64,000 nt of DNA from Psychrobacter sp. JCM 18902 (GCF_904846615.1 NZ_CAJHBK010000001.1:2232001-2296000); one strand, 5' to 3'. Shown: positions 1 to 8,954, counted from the first letter of the stretch. Numbers and translations: made by a program. Notes: generated by a model not told the origin, from the letters alone.

Positions 1-2783
1 GGCTCATTCAATAGCCACTCGATACTGGCATCAAAATGGGCAAAAGTTTCAGCACACTGCGGGTCACGGTAGCTAAAGAACTTAAAGGCACAGGCATTGG
101 CATCGTAGCCCGCACCGCCGCCATAAGCACCGCCGCGCTCACGAATAGCGCTATGCAGATAACCATTGCGTAGATAAGGCGCGAGTACCATCAGGGCAGC
201 CGTATCAGGATGGTCAGCGGCTGGCACGGTATAAGCACTGGCATTATGATAGACGTTGGTTGGCACTAGCCACGCCAAGTCTTCAACATCGAGCGTCACA
301 TCACTTTCTAGCGCTTTGACCGCGTCTTTCTCACCATTTAACGCCGCATCAAGTTGCAATTCGGCAAACTCGCTTGGGATATTGGCGTCGATACTCGCAT
401 CGGCATTTTTTAACTGAGCTGCAATCTTTGGCGCTTGACTGTCTTTCCAGCTATCAACGATTAAATTGCTTAAGCGTTCAGTTTGCTCCGCTTCGCAAAT
501 AATAACCGCGTGCTTAGGCAAACTAATTAGACGTTGATGTAAGTCCATCAAACTGGTTGCTAATTTATCCCACTGTGCATCATCGCTACTGGCATGGGTT
601 AAGAAGTCTTTTAGCGCGTTCAATGCTGGCAGACCACTGCGCACATACTCTAGCTGCGCTTGGCGACTCATGCCGCGACTAGCCGTTTGCATGGCATAAG
701 AATGACCTGAACCAGCAAGGTTTGATTGCCAGCCTGCTTGACGCTGCTGCAATATTTCTTTGATACGATCATGCTCACTAAAGATACTGTGTTCCATGAC
801 TTCTTTGAGCAAATCAATCGCTTCAGGTTTACGATTCAGCGCGCGCGTTGCCACCACAAAGTAGCTGCTAATCGCTTGGCTGTCATCGACATTGGTACGT
901 TGGCTGATACGCGCCGTCACCCCTGATGAATGCGCCGCTTGTTTGGCCTGCATTTCATGGGCACTTAGAGAATCTGTACCTAGCTCTGACAATAAGCTTA
1001 AATAGATAGGCAACAGCGGATGATTAATGACTTCATTAACGGGTAGCTCGTTTGTATCCTCACTACCAATCGCATCAGTCAACGGTACAATTATTTGATA
1101 ATAATATAAGCCGTTAGTGCCCGCTTCATATTCAAATAACGTACTTTCTTTGCCGCTCAAATTAATCTGCTTTTGCGTGCCTTGTTTAAAGCTGATATCG
1201 GTCGGTACATCTTCTAAACCCACTTTTGGCAATAGACTTAAATCATCAGGCGCGGCTTGGCGCGCTGCCAAATCAAGCGCTTGTTGTTTTAAGACGGCTT
1301 TATCATCAGCGGTCAAATCCATCTCGATGGTATCAAGACGAGTCTGCTCAGCTGCTGCCAAACGGGCTGTTTTTTCACTATCAGGCGTCATGGTCACGCG
1401 TACGCGATGCTGATTATCAAGCAAGTGAGTCTTGATTAAATTCGGTAACCATTGCGCATCTTTTACTTGCTCACGTAGCCATTGCAAATGCTCGTCGACT
1501 TCCCATACATCGATAGGATTACCGTCATGAATAGCAGTGCTAAAGCCTTCTAGCATGAGATTTAGACCATAGGGCATGCTATCGCCGCCGATATGACGCT
1601 GATCAATCTCGATTTGGTGCAGAATCGTCTCAATGGTTTCATCATCAATCGGTTGGCTCGCGACCTCTTTAAGCAAATCAATAATGCCCTGTTCTACCGC
1701 TTCGGCGTGTTCAGGGTTAGAACCGCGCAGACCGGTATAAAAGACCATTTCATAATGACTGTCATCCAAACCTAGTAGCGGACTTGGCGCTTTACCGAGT
1801 GGATGGCTATCTAGATACGCACGCAGCGGCGAACCAGCATGTTCAACCAACACGCCTTCTAATAAGCGCAATGCCAAACGCTGCTTTGGATCAGTAATCG
1901 ATGGTAATAACCATGCAATCACATGATGCGTTTGGTCAGGACCTGCTTCGTCAGCCGTATAAGTATCAACCGCACTAATCGGTGCAGACAAACGCTGCTC
2001 TGGACGTGAGACGTGTTTTTTACCTGCTTCAAACTGAATCAAGGCATCTTCATGGATTTTGGCTTGGGTTTCAGCGACTGGAATATTACCAAAGCTCATA
2101 ATCACGCTGTTTGATGGATGGTAATGGCTCTGATGAAACTCAACCAGCTCAGTATGGGTCAAGTCAGGGATATCGGCAGGATCGCCGCCCGAATTATAGT
2201 GATACGTCGTCGTTGGGAATAAATGATGGGCGACCGTATGATACAACTGGTCAATCTCACCACTCATTGCGCCTTTCATTTCATTAAAAACGATGCCTTT
2301 AAATTTCGGCTTGTCATTTTCGTCCAACTCAACACGGATGCCTTCTTGGGCAAAATCCAGCGGATGAATATTCGGAAAAAACGACGCATCCAGATAAACG
2401 GCTAGCAAATTAAAGTAGTCGTTTTTATTTTGCGTCGCATACGGATACGCCGTCCAATCGGCAGCGGTCATCGCATTCATAAAAGTATTGAGCGAACGCT
2501 TAATCATTGAAAAAAATGGGTCACGAACGGGGAACTTTTCAGAGCCACATAAAGCCACGTGCTCTAAAATATGCGCCTCACCTTTTGAATCCATTGGCTG
2601 AGTGCGAAAGCCGACCAAAAAGGCATTTTCGTCACTCGGATGTGCCAAGTGGTAATGCATCGCGCCTGTTTTGACGTGTTGGCTTATTAATACGTCCATC
2701 GACAATGCATCGATATGGCGGTGCTCAATCAGCTCAAAGGCAGGATGCAAAGTTAGATCAGTAGTAGATAACGTGTCGGTCAT
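1..2783 (-). CDS. M16C-family zinc metallopeptidase, PreP-like (C-terminus cut by window edge)
   Basis: The protein starts at the ATG at 2781-2783, behind an AAGGAAAA ribosome site, and reads leftward off the window edge with no stop. The inverted zinc motif HILEH lies at about residues 71-75 inside GEAHILEHVALCGSEKF, which is typical of the M16C (presequence protease, PreP/Cym1) branch. A late RERGGAYGGGAGYD stretch near the left edge matches the conserved Gly-rich/Tyr segment of the second M16 half. About 927 residues are visible; full-length family members have roughly 970-1000, so only a short C-terminal end is missing. In bacteria these are predicted peptide-degrading clamshell proteases, probably cytosolic because no signal peptide is seen. 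The exact substrate is not known from sequence. It is transcribed away from the stress-protein gene on its right. Confidence 0.9.
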   Translation of the reverse strand, partial: MTDTLSTTDLTLHPAFELIEHRHIDALSMDVLISQHVKTGAMHYHLAHPSDENAFLVGFRTQPMDSKGEAHILEHVALCGSEKFPVRDPFFSMIKRSLNTFMNAMTAADWTAYPYATQNKNDYFNLLAVYLDASFFPNIHPLDFAQEGIRVELDENDKPKFKGIVFNEMKGAMSGEIDQLYHTVAHHLFPTTTYHYNSGGDPADIPDLTHTELVEFHQSHYHPSNSVIMSFGNIPVAETQAKIHEDALIQFEAGKKHVSRPEQRLSAPISAVDTYTADEAGPDQTHHVIAWLLPSITDPKQRLALRLLEGVLVEHAGSPLRAYLDSHPLGKAPSPLLGLDDSHYEMVFYTGLRGSNPEHAEAVEQGIIDLLKEVASQPIDDETIETILHQIEIDQRHIGGDSMPYGLNLMLEGFSTAIHDGNPIDVWEVDEHLQWLREQVKDAQWLPNLIKTHLLDNQHRVRVTMTPDSEKTARLAAAEQTRLDTIEMDLTADDKAVLKQQALDLAARQAAPDDLSLLPKVGLEDVPTDISFKQGTQKQINLSGKESTLFEYEAGTNGLYYYQIIVPLTDAIGSEDTNELPVNEVINHPLLPIYLSLLSELGTDSLSAHEMQAKQAAHSSGVTARISQRTNVDDSQAISSYFVVATRALNRKPEAIDLLKEVMEHSIFSEHDRIKEILQQRQAGWQSNLAGSGHSYAMQTASRGMSRQAQLEYVRSGLPALNALKDFLTHASSDDAQWDKLATSLMDLHQRLISLPKHAVIICEAEQTERLSNLIVDSWKDSQAPKIAAQLKNADASIDANIPSEFAELQLDAALNGEKDAVKALESDVTLDVEDLAWLVPTNVYHNASAYTVPAADHPDTAALMVLAPYLRNGYLHSAIRERGGAYGGGAGYDANACAFKFFSYRDPQCAETFAHFDASIEWLLNE

Positions 2784-3220
2784 AATTTTCCTTATGGATT
2801 GCTCTAATTTTATTTAGAATAATATGCGATTAGTGACTAAATATAGCCAGTGGCGATAAAATAAAATCGGAGTAAACAATAGATAAATAGTGTATGTAAT
2901 ACTTATCGTAGGGTCTTTTTTATATGCTATTCATATAAAAATATTGTGAGTATTATTGTGATTAACCTATGAGTAATATTCAAATTTAATGGCATGTACC
3001 CGTGCATCATTTTAAATGACAGCAATGCACCGGTATAAATTAAAAAGAATTTGCCTAACGGAATTAGATGGGGTTCGGACCTTCATAAGTCAAGATACTA
3101 TAGTGATAAAGATGACCAAGATGGCAGAATGTCAGATTTTCACAAAGCGAACTCAAAGCTTACTTAACAGCAGCCATCAGTAGTGCTATAGTTAAAATCA
3201 TCTGTCACAAGGAGCCGCTC
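2784..3220. other. Intergenic region between divergent peptidase and stress-protein genes
   Basis: This AT-rich spacer of 437 bases holds the promoters of two divergent genes. Only the rightward promoter near 3164-3192 can be supported. No RNA gene or convincing ORF was seen in the remainder. Confidence 0.5.
3164..3192 (+). promoter_or_regulatory. Sigma70-type promoter of the universal stress protein gene
   Basis: TTAACA (3164-3169) and TATAGT (3187-3192) are separated by exactly 17 bases. The predicted start near 3199 leaves a leader of about 20 bases with AAGGAG just before the ATG at 3221. Confidence 0.6.
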
Positions 3221-3682
3221 ATGAGTTACGAACATATTTTATTGGTCACCGACTTAATGTCCGATGCTGATGTGGTCGCCCAAAAGGCCAAACGTATCGT
3301 CGAGAATCGTCCTAACGCTAAGTTATCGGTATTACATATTGTCAAAGATACCATGGTTGGCTTTGGCTATGAATTGGTGCCAGCCTCCAGCTTATATGAC
3401 GAAATTGACGATGAACGCTGTCAAGAAGCGCGTGCCAAACTGGCACAGTTTTTGGAGCGTAATGATCTACATGCGGTGAATTCTGAAGTGACCACTGCCA
3501 TCTCTAACAGTGAAGGCATCGTCAACTATTGCCACAAGCATGACGTTGATTTGCTGGTCATCGGTCGTCATGAACGCCATGGTATCGCCGCTTGGCTCAG
3601 TGGCGCGACGGCAGATAATATCTTGCCTAACGTCCCATGCGACAGCTTAGTCGTAAGACTGGATAAGCCCGTTAATAAGTAG
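3221..3682 (+). CDS. Universal stress protein, UspA family
   Basis: This 153-residue single-domain protein begins with the usual beta strand (YEHILLVTDLMSDAD) and ends with the family C-terminal strand (CDSLVVRL). The segment after VIGRHE lacks the spaced G-x2-G-x9-G-S/T nucleotide signature of the ATP-binding Usp branch, so it looks like the UspA (non-ATP) type; that is a judgement by eye. UspA proteins are cytoplasmic dimers that support survival in stasis, oxidative stress and other insults. The start is fixed by AAGGAGCCGCTC before the ATG. The gene has its own promoter and is closed by a strong hairpin at 3741-3775, so it is monocistronic. Length is normal for the family. Confidence 0.9.
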   Translation: MSYEHILLVTDLMSDADVVAQKAKRIVENRPNAKLSVLHIVKDTMVGFGYELVPASSLYDEIDDERCQEARAKLAQFLERNDLHAVNSEVTTAISNSEGIVNYCHKHDVDLLVIGRHERHGIAAWLSGATADNILPNVPCDSLVVRLDKPVNK

Positions 3683-3740
3683 TTTAAAAAAAGACTTAAC
3701 GTTGTTTCCAAGTTAGTTAAAACTATTAAAAAAGCTCATT

Positions 3741-3775
3741 AAAAAAAGCGCATTGTCTGACAGTGCGCTTTTTTA
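3741..3775 (+). terminator. Rho-independent terminator after the stress-protein gene
   Basis: Arms AAAAAAGCGC and GCGCTTTTTT flank a 13-base loop in the spacer between convergent genes. The A and T runs on both sides allow use in both directions, also ending the LysR gene. Confidence 0.8.
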
Positions 3776-3847
3776 TTGTTCATTGAAATAGTAGATATTC
3801 TCGCTAATACCTCTATATTTCTAATACCTCTATATTTATCACTAAAA

Positions 3848-4783
3848 TTAATCTTCTGTCAAAATATCAATAAAGCTTTGCCAAATCGGGCTTTGATGGC
3901 GGGCTTTATGCCACACTAGCCACCAAGTCCGTGACAAATCGATGCCCGCGACTTTCACCTGTACCAGCGCTCCTGCTGTTAGCTCTGCCTGAATGACATG
4001 CTGTGATAAACAGCCAAGACCAATATCTGCACTCACCATATGTTTAATGGCTTCCGACTGCTGAATCGCCATCACAATTTCTGCATCAGGCAAATGTTTG
4101 AGTAGCTGCTCGTCGATAATCTGCCGTGTACCTGACCCTGCTTCTCGTACCAATAACGGCAGCTTTGCCAGTTGTGCAATGCTAAGCTCGTAGCAATTAT
4201 CCGCATCGTTATACGCGGTCATGCCTGTCAACCATTTGCTATCGCGCTTGGTAAAGATCATCAAGGTATCTGTCCGCCACGCACGCTGCTCGATCACCTT
4301 CATATCTGTTGGACGCGGCATACCCTCTACGAGCGCAATATCAATATTTAACTGCTCAACTTCGCTGACCACTTCTTGAGTATTGGCGATATACATATCG
4401 ATATGGGCATCGGGTAGCGTCGCATATAGCTTGGCAAGCAGCGGCGGCAGCACATAATTGCCAATCGTGGTACTGGCACCGATATGAATCTGCCCTGCTT
4501 GATGCTTATGATAATGCTCTAGAGTTAAGGCCTGCCCCAAGATAGCTTGTGCCTGTATATAAATAGGATGGGCGTTGGGGTGCTGATTGAGCCTACGCCC
4601 GATGCGCTCAAACAATGGCATCTGCAGCCTTGCTTCTAATTCTGTCAGCGCACTACTGACGGCCGACTGCGACAAATGCAGCGCTTCACTGGCACGGCTG
4701 GTACTACCCGTTTGATAAATACTGACAAACACTGATAATTGCTTGAGGGTAATCTTTGGTAATACCTGCATGGCTTTTTTCAT
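3848..4783 (-). CDS. LysR-family transcriptional regulator, YeiE/CysB-like, divergent from yeiH
   Basis: The 311-residue protein has an N-terminal helix-turn-helix (LKQLSVFVSIYQTGSTSRAS, continuing into the recognition helix with LHLSQSAVSSAL) at about residues 13-50. A periplasmic-binding-protein-like effector domain follows (IHIGASTTIGNYVLPP at about 97). This is the standard LysR layout and length. It lies head to head with a YeiH-family membrane protein, the same arrangement as yeiE and yeiH in enterobacteria. It therefore probably regulates that gene in response to a small effector, which cannot be named from sequence. The start is the ATG at 4781-4783; an AGAGAAATT sequence precedes it. 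A MKKAMQVLPKITL leader precedes the DNA-binding domain, so MQVLPK would be a possible later start. Confidence 0.88.
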   Translation of the reverse strand: MKKAMQVLPKITLKQLSVFVSIYQTGSTSRASEALHLSQSAVSSALTELEARLQMPLFERIGRRLNQHPNAHPIYIQAQAILGQALTLEHYHKHQAGQIHIGASTTIGNYVLPPLLAKLYATLPDAHIDMYIANTQEVVSEVEQLNIDIALVEGMPRPTDMKVIEQRAWRTDTLMIFTKRDSKWLTGMTAYNDADNCYELSIAQLAKLPLLVREAGSGTRQIIDEQLLKHLPDAEIVMAIQQSEAIKHMVSADIGLGCLSQHVIQAELTAGALVQVKVAGIDLSRTWWLVWHKARHQSPIWQSFIDILTED

Positions 4784-4931
4784 AATTTCTCTGACATCCT
4801 ATCTTATTGATACAATCTAAAAACCACCTGTTACTTTAAAAGCCCTTTATTATCTAAAAACCCATCTTTTTAGCCCAAAGAGTTTTACTAACCTAAAAAA
4901 TCGATAGTTTTTATCTAATTAATCTGTTTTT

Positions 4932-4993
4932 ATTATAGATTGGTCTGCCTTATAATGTCTATTCATAAGCTTATGCTTATTTCGATTATAGAT
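4932..4993 (+). promoter_or_regulatory. Divergent LysR/yeiH control region with dyads and repeated 9-mer
   Basis: The spacer contains ATTATA (4932-4937) and TATAAT (4951-4956) as an inverted pair 13 bases apart, a perfect 12-base palindrome CATAAGCTTATG at 4964-4975, and the 9-mer ATTATAGAT twice (4932-4940 and 4985-4993). LysR regulators usually bind dyads of this kind next to the promoter they control. TATAAT at 4951 could also be the -10 of the rightward gene, though its -35 is weak. Confidence 0.45.
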
Positions 4994-5016
4994 AATACAT
5001 AATAGGACAGTCAATC

Positions 5017-6102
5017 ATGTACGCCTTGACCCAATCAGTAAATAACTATCTCCCGCGCAGCCGCCATTTAGCAGGGCTTATCGTCGTGCTGATTGGTAGC
5101 TTATTTTGTTTGTGGCTCAATACTAGTGTCAACACATGGACCAATGGACGTATCGTTGGCTTGTCTTCTCTCACTTTAGCCATTCTCATTGGTATGGTAT
5201 TGGGCAATACGGTCTATCCTAACCTTGCTGAGCGCTTAAGTGTCGGCGTGGCATTTGCCAAAGGTCAAATATTGCGCCTCGCCATCATGTTTTATGGCTT
5301 TAAGCTAACCCTAACGCAAGTATCAAGTGTCGGACTGTCTGCGGTGATGAGTGATGCGTTGGTATTGACATCGACCTTTTTACTCACCTATTGGATAGGT
5401 ACCCGATGGTTAAAAGTCGATAAACAAACGACGCTATTGATTGGGTCAGGCGCAAGCATTTGCGGTGCCGCCGCGGTTATTGCCGCAGAGCCTGTGGTCA
5501 AAGCGGAAGCCCACAAAGTCACTATTGCCGTGGCGACAGTGGTGGTCTTTGGTACGGTTGCGATGCTGCTCTATCCGTTTTTATACCATCTTGGTTGGTT
5601 GCAACCTTGGCTAAATGCTCAGCAGTACGGGATTTATACGGGTTCCACCATTCATGAAGTGGCGCAAGTCGTCGTCGCTGGTAACGCCGTCAGTCCCGAA
5701 GTGGGTGACACAGCGGTTGTCACCAAGATGATACGCGTCATGATGCTTGCCCCTTTTTTACTTATTTTATCGTTTGCCTTAACCAAAGGTAGCAGCGACA
5801 ATGGCAAAAAACCATCGTTTATAAATCGCGTTCAACAAGTCAAAGTACCTTGGTTTGCCTTTATATTCATTGCCATCGTTTTACTACACACTTGGGTGCC
5901 GATGACCGCAAGCTTTGAGCGTAGTATGGTGATGCTAGACGATGTGCTGCTCACCATGGCGATGTTTGCGCTGGGTCTAACCACGCATTTGGGCGCTATC
6001 AAACAAGCTGGCGTTAAGCCCCTTATCTTAGGAGCGATTATGTTCGCTTGGTTGATCGTTGGCGGTGGGTTGATTAATATTGGTATAAGCTTGCTTGGCT
6101 AA
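5017..6102 (+). CDS. YeiH-family (UPF0324) putative sulfate exporter
   Basis: This 361-residue hydrophobic protein has about ten predicted membrane segments and the family signatures GASICGAAAVIAAEPVV (about residues 148-164) and GSTIHEVAQVVVAGNAV (about 209-225). The UPF0324/YeiH family is annotated as putative sulfate exporter; experimental evidence is limited, so the substrate is uncertain. The start at 5017 has AGGACAG upstream. The divergent LysR gene most likely controls it, and a strong hairpin at 6161-6198 ends it. Length fits the family (about 340-360). Confidence 0.88.
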   Translation: MYALTQSVNNYLPRSRHLAGLIVVLIGSLFCLWLNTSVNTWTNGRIVGLSSLTLAILIGMVLGNTVYPNLAERLSVGVAFAKGQILRLAIMFYGFKLTLTQVSSVGLSAVMSDALVLTSTFLLTYWIGTRWLKVDKQTTLLIGSGASICGAAAVIAAEPVVKAEAHKVTIAVATVVVFGTVAMLLYPFLYHLGWLQPWLNAQQYGIYTGSTIHEVAQVVVAGNAVSPEVGDTAVVTKMIRVMMLAPFLLILSFALTKGSSDNGKKPSFINRVQQVKVPWFAFIFIAIVLLHTWVPMTASFERSMVMLDDVLLTMAMFALGLTTHLGAIKQAGVKPLILGAIMFAWLIVGGGLINIGISLLG

Positions 6103-6160
6103 AGTAAACTACCAAACATCCTTACCGTTCGTTATCATTCTTGCCATGAGTTATATAGAT

Positions 6161-6198
6161 TAAAAAAGCCGATGACTATACTAGTCATCGGCTTTCTT
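6161..6198 (+). terminator. Rho-independent terminator after yeiH-like gene
   Basis: AAGCCGATGACTA and TAGTCATCGGCTT form a perfect 13-base stem with a 3-base loop, followed by TTTCTT. Confidence 0.82.
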
Positions 6199-6296
6199 GG
6201 TTTATCGTCTGATTTAAAAGCTACTCAACATAAAGCGCACGTTACGTTATAGATATTAAGCTTTTAATTGCAAATAGCTTATCTTAAATCGTAGAC

Positions 6297-6330
6297 GAAA
6301 AAAAACGAACCCGAAGGTTCGCTTTTTTTT
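6297..6330 (-). terminator. Rho-independent terminator of the cold-shock gene
   Basis: Read leftward, GCGAACC-TTCG-GGTTCGT sits between an A run and an eight-base T run just after the stop of the csp gene. The stem has a stable TTCG tetraloop. Confidence 0.82.
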
Positions 6331-6360
6331 CATCTTGCTCTAAGTGTCTATAAAGACAAA

Positions 6361-6570
6361 TTAGATAGCAACGATGTTATGGGCTTGTGGGCCTTTTTGA
6401 CCTTGAGTTACAGTGAACTCAACTTCTTGGCCTTCAGCTAAAGTTTTGAAGCCTGAACCAGTGATTTCGCTGTAATGAGCAAAAACGTCTGCGCCAGTTT
6501 CTGGAGCGATAAAACCAAAGCCTTTAGCTTCGTTGAACCACTTAACTGTACCTTTTTGAACGTCTGACAT
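6361..6570 (-). CDS. CspA-family cold-shock protein
   Basis: The 69-residue protein is one OB-fold cold-shock domain with RNP1 (KGFGFI, about residues 16-21) and RNP2 (VFAHY, about 29-33). It opens with [11 protein letters not shown] and ends with [10 protein letters not shown]. Such proteins bind single-stranded nucleic acid and melt mRNA structure, especially in the cold. The ATG at 6568-6570 follows AGGAT. A near-consensus promoter lies about 150 bases upstream, giving the long untranslated leader known from cspA-type genes, where the leader controls mRNA stability and translation. Whether this copy is cold-induced or constitutive cannot be told from sequence. Confidence 0.96.
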   Translation of the reverse strand: MSDVQKGTVKWFNEAKGFGFIAPETGADVFAHYSEITGSGFKTLAEGQEVEFTVTQGQKGPQAHNIVAI

Positions 6571-6710
6571 AATATAATCCTACTTTTAAATTTATTAATG
6601 GCCTAGTGACCGATAACGCTTGCAAATAGCTACTGAACGATAAATATTAAAACGAAGGATTATAACTAATACTACGAGGTAATGATTTGGTGCAGAACTG
6701 CTCTTAAGCT
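6571..6710 (-). promoter_or_regulatory. Long 5' leader of the cold-shock gene
   Basis: From the predicted start near 6711 to the ATG there are about 140 bases with no convincing ORF. E. coli cspA has a leader of about 160 bases that acts as a temperature-sensitive RNA switch; a similar role here is inference from length and position. Confidence 0.5.
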
Positions 6711-6717
6711 TGGACGT

Positions 6718-6746
6718 ATTATAGGGGGAACATCCTGATTTCGCAA
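6718..6746 (-). promoter_or_regulatory. Sigma70 promoter of the cold-shock gene
   Basis: On the minus strand TTGCGA (6741-6746) and a perfect TATAAT (6718-6723) are 17 bases apart, the best promoter match in this part of the window. Confidence 0.75.
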
Positions 6747-6814
6747 GTCTTATCTTAGCTTTCATGTAACTAAAGCCCATTTCTTACGATTTTTGACCTG
6801 AAAATCAATGTATT

Positions 6815-7237
6815 TTAGGCATTTGGCAAACGGAACATATAGACCGCTACCCCAGTACAGACCACGGCTACCAGCCATGCCACCCATATCATATCGGCGG
6901 GAATATTAAAAAATAACATCGTTGTTGAAATAGTCATCATTATTGTCGCTAACCACTTAGCATAGAGTGGCACCGCATGATTATTTTCCCAATCGCGGAC
7001 AAATTTCCCAAAGTATTTATGATTAATCAACCAAAAATGAAAGCGCCTGGAACTACGTGCCCAGCAACCTGCTGCTAATAATATAAAAGGCGCAGTCGGC
7101 ATGACTGGCAGTAATACACCGATAATCCCTAATACAAAAAATAGCCAGCCCAGTATGACAAACGTCCAACGCACCGTTGGGCTGTTATGCTGATTGGTTT
7201 TGGGTCGATAATAAAAGGCTTTTTTGTGTTGGCTCAT
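6815..7237 (-). CDS. YbaN-family (DUF454) inner-membrane protein
   Basis: This 140-residue protein carries the DUF454 signature: a first hydrophobic segment with GWLFFVLGIIGVLLPVMPTA, then FILLAAGCWARSSRRFHFWL, then the NHKYFGKFVRDWE segment. Two further membrane segments follow at about residues 92-130. The family (YbaN in E. coli) has no established function. The C-terminal end is short and hydrophilic. It lies just behind the cold-shock promoter on the same strand but is separated from it, so cotranscription is not obvious. Confidence 0.85.
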   Translation of the reverse strand: MSQHKKAFYYRPKTNQHNSPTVRWTFVILGWLFFVLGIIGVLLPVMPTAPFILLAAGCWARSSRRFHFWLINHKYFGKFVRDWENNHAVPLYAKWLATIMMTISTTMLFFNIPADMIWVAWLVAVVCTGVAVYMFRLPNA

Positions 7238-7471
7238 AAAAATACTGTCATTGAATGATATAGAGTGGCTAATATTTAATGAAGGTTAGACAGCTAGATT
7301 GTTAAACCAGATAATCATTTATAGAACTGCCTACCTATCATAGGTAGCTAAGCATGCAATATCACTCAAAATGGTACAAGGCTATTTTTACGAGGTTTTT
7401 GCTATTAATAGGTATGTTTGGTTAGTGGTTGGGTAAGTGAACTCACAACCTTTGACTGAATTTTTTGCAAT

Positions 7472-7507
7472 AAAAAACCGCTCATAGCTGGACTATGAAC
7501 GGTTTTA
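7472..7507 (-). terminator. Rho-independent terminator after terF-like gene
   Basis: AAAACCG(T)TCATAG pairs with CTATGAGCGGTTTT around a short loop; read leftward it ends in a T run. The flanking A and T tracts permit bidirectional use. Confidence 0.78.
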
Positions 7508-7533
7508 TCGTTGAAGATACTATCCTAATTTAG

Positions 7534-8829
7534 TTATTTCGCTATCAATCCTATCTCGCGTGCCTCTTTGAGCCACATTGGGAACTCTTCTAGCATGTTT
7601 TCATACAGGGCTTCTTCGCTGATATCATCCAAATCATCGAGTTCAAAAAAGTCGCAATTATCAATCACGCGCCCTGTCATGTCGTCTAGTTTTTTTAGGA
7701 TGCCATAACCACGACCACCCAAGCCCACGAACTGCCAAAATATCGGCAGTTTCGCGGCTTCCGTCATGACTCTGGTGATACCGCGATTGTCATTCACCCC
7801 GCCATCACTGATAAATAGCACGTATACAGGCACATCTAAGCCGTCCTTTTGATAAAACTCCGTCACGGCTTTCATGACTTCTGCTTCGTTATTCACACGT
7901 GGGCCAAGTGCCCATTTGCGCCAGCCGCCATGAGCGTTGTCAATGAAACCGTCATAGTTGCTCAGCCCAATCTCACCCAAATACTGCGGATCTCGGGCAA
8001 ACGCCCAGCAGTCTAGCGCTTGGTCATCATCGAAGCTTACCGCTAATGGCAATAAGCGGTTGACCACCTCTTGCACGCGGCCTTTTTTATACTGTCTGTT
8101 CATTGAACCTGAGGCATCTAACACCAACGCTACCTTTGCGGTTAATTGCTGCAATTGGCGTTTCTCAAGCGATATCGTGGCTTTTTTGGCGAGATTGACC
8201 AGTTTTGGTGCTTTGTCTAGCATGACCTTTTCTAGCGATGGTTTTGCTTGGACGGGTGTTGCGGTCGGCTCGAGTACTTGCGGACTACCCTCTTCTACAT
8301 CACCACCGAAGTGCTGCACGATGGCGGCAAGTCCACCATTAAAGCCTTGCGCGACGTTGGATACTCGCCAAACGCCACTCTTACGATACAGCTGCATGAG
8401 CATACTGGCTTGCTGCTGAGCAAAGTCTGCGGCTTGATACGCTGCCTGCACTTTTTGTGATTGCTGCCAAATGCCAATCTCTAACGATTGAATTTGATTG
8501 AGTGGCGTATCGGCTGATAACACAAAAAACAAGCTGTCTATATTCGTAGCCAGTTTGGATAAATTCACTTCAAACTCGGCTTGGATGCCTTTATTTGTCG
8601 TTGGCTGCGACTCGTAATAAGTGAGCTTAATTTGCCCACAAGGTGAGGTTGGCTGATTGTAAAACACCATGTAATCATCGTTGATCAGTTTGCCCGCTGT
8701 ATCTAAGACAAAGCAGCTGATGTCCATCTCTATCGGGCTTTGGCGGGTGAACTTAAGCGTGATGGGTGCGGCATCGTCAATAGCAAGATTGCTTAAAGGT
8801 GAGCGCTGTCCGACGGTGAGATGGTTCAT
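7534..8829 (-). CDS. TerD-domain plus vWA-domain protein, TerF-like
   Basis: The 431-residue protein has a TerD-like beta-sandwich domain at about residues 25-155 (with ISCFVLDTAGKL and FFVLSADTPL) and a von Willebrand A domain from about residue 230. The metal-site motif DASGSM lies at about 238-243, and a later FISDGGVNDN supplies further MIDAS-type residues. This order matches TerF, part of the tellurium-resistance/stress gene set; the Ter modules are thought to be calcium-dependent stress and anti-phage complexes at the membrane. No terZABCDE genes are present nearby, so it is an orphan. The start has TGAGGAACACC ahead of the ATG. It is divergent from the DUF262/HEPN unit. Confidence 0.85.
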   Translation of the reverse strand: MNHLTVGQRSPLSNLAIDDAAPITLKFTRQSPIEMDISCFVLDTAGKLINDDYMVFYNQPTSPCGQIKLTYYESQPTTNKGIQAEFEVNLSKLATNIDSLFFVLSADTPLNQIQSLEIGIWQQSQKVQAAYQAADFAQQQASMLMQLYRKSGVWRVSNVAQGFNGGLAAIVQHFGGDVEEGSPQVLEPTATPVQAKPSLEKVMLDKAPKLVNLAKKATISLEKRQLQQLTAKVALVLDASGSMNRQYKKGRVQEVVNRLLPLAVSFDDDQALDCWAFARDPQYLGEIGLSNYDGFIDNAHGGWRKWALGPRVNNEAEVMKAVTEFYQKDGLDVPVYVLFISDGGVNDNRGITRVMTEAAKLPIFWQFVGLGGRGYGILKKLDDMTGRVIDNCDFFELDDLDDISEEALYENMLEEFPMWLKEAREIGLIAK

Positions 8830-8886
8830 GGTGTTCCTCAGTACAATTAATATTATTTTGTTAAATTAGAATTTTGTTTTCGCTTA

Positions 8887-8914
8887 TTACATTGAAGATG
8901 TTATTTGCTACTAT
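8887..8914 (+). promoter_or_regulatory. Predicted promoter of the DUF262-HEPN unit
   Basis: TTACAT (8887-8892) and TACTAT (8909-8914) are 16 bases apart, 41 bases ahead of the start codon. The -10 lies inside the palindrome at 8906-8927. Confidence 0.45.
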
Positions 8915-8927
8915 GTTCATAGTAGCA
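8906..8927 (+). promoter_or_regulatory. Palindromic operator candidate overlapping the promoter
   Basis: TGCTACTATG and CATAGTAGCA are perfect inverted 10-base arms separated by TT. The site covers the predicted -10 and ends 27 bases before the start of the DUF262 gene, so a bound dimeric repressor would block transcription. No HTH regulator is encoded in the unit, so the binder is unknown. Confidence 0.5.
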
Positions 8928-8954
8928 GACAGAATTTAATACTAGGTAAACATC

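Noticed and set aside
6595..6780. 61-codon ORF in the csp leader
   Set aside because: It spans the csp promoter and leader and has no ribosome site or conserved features.
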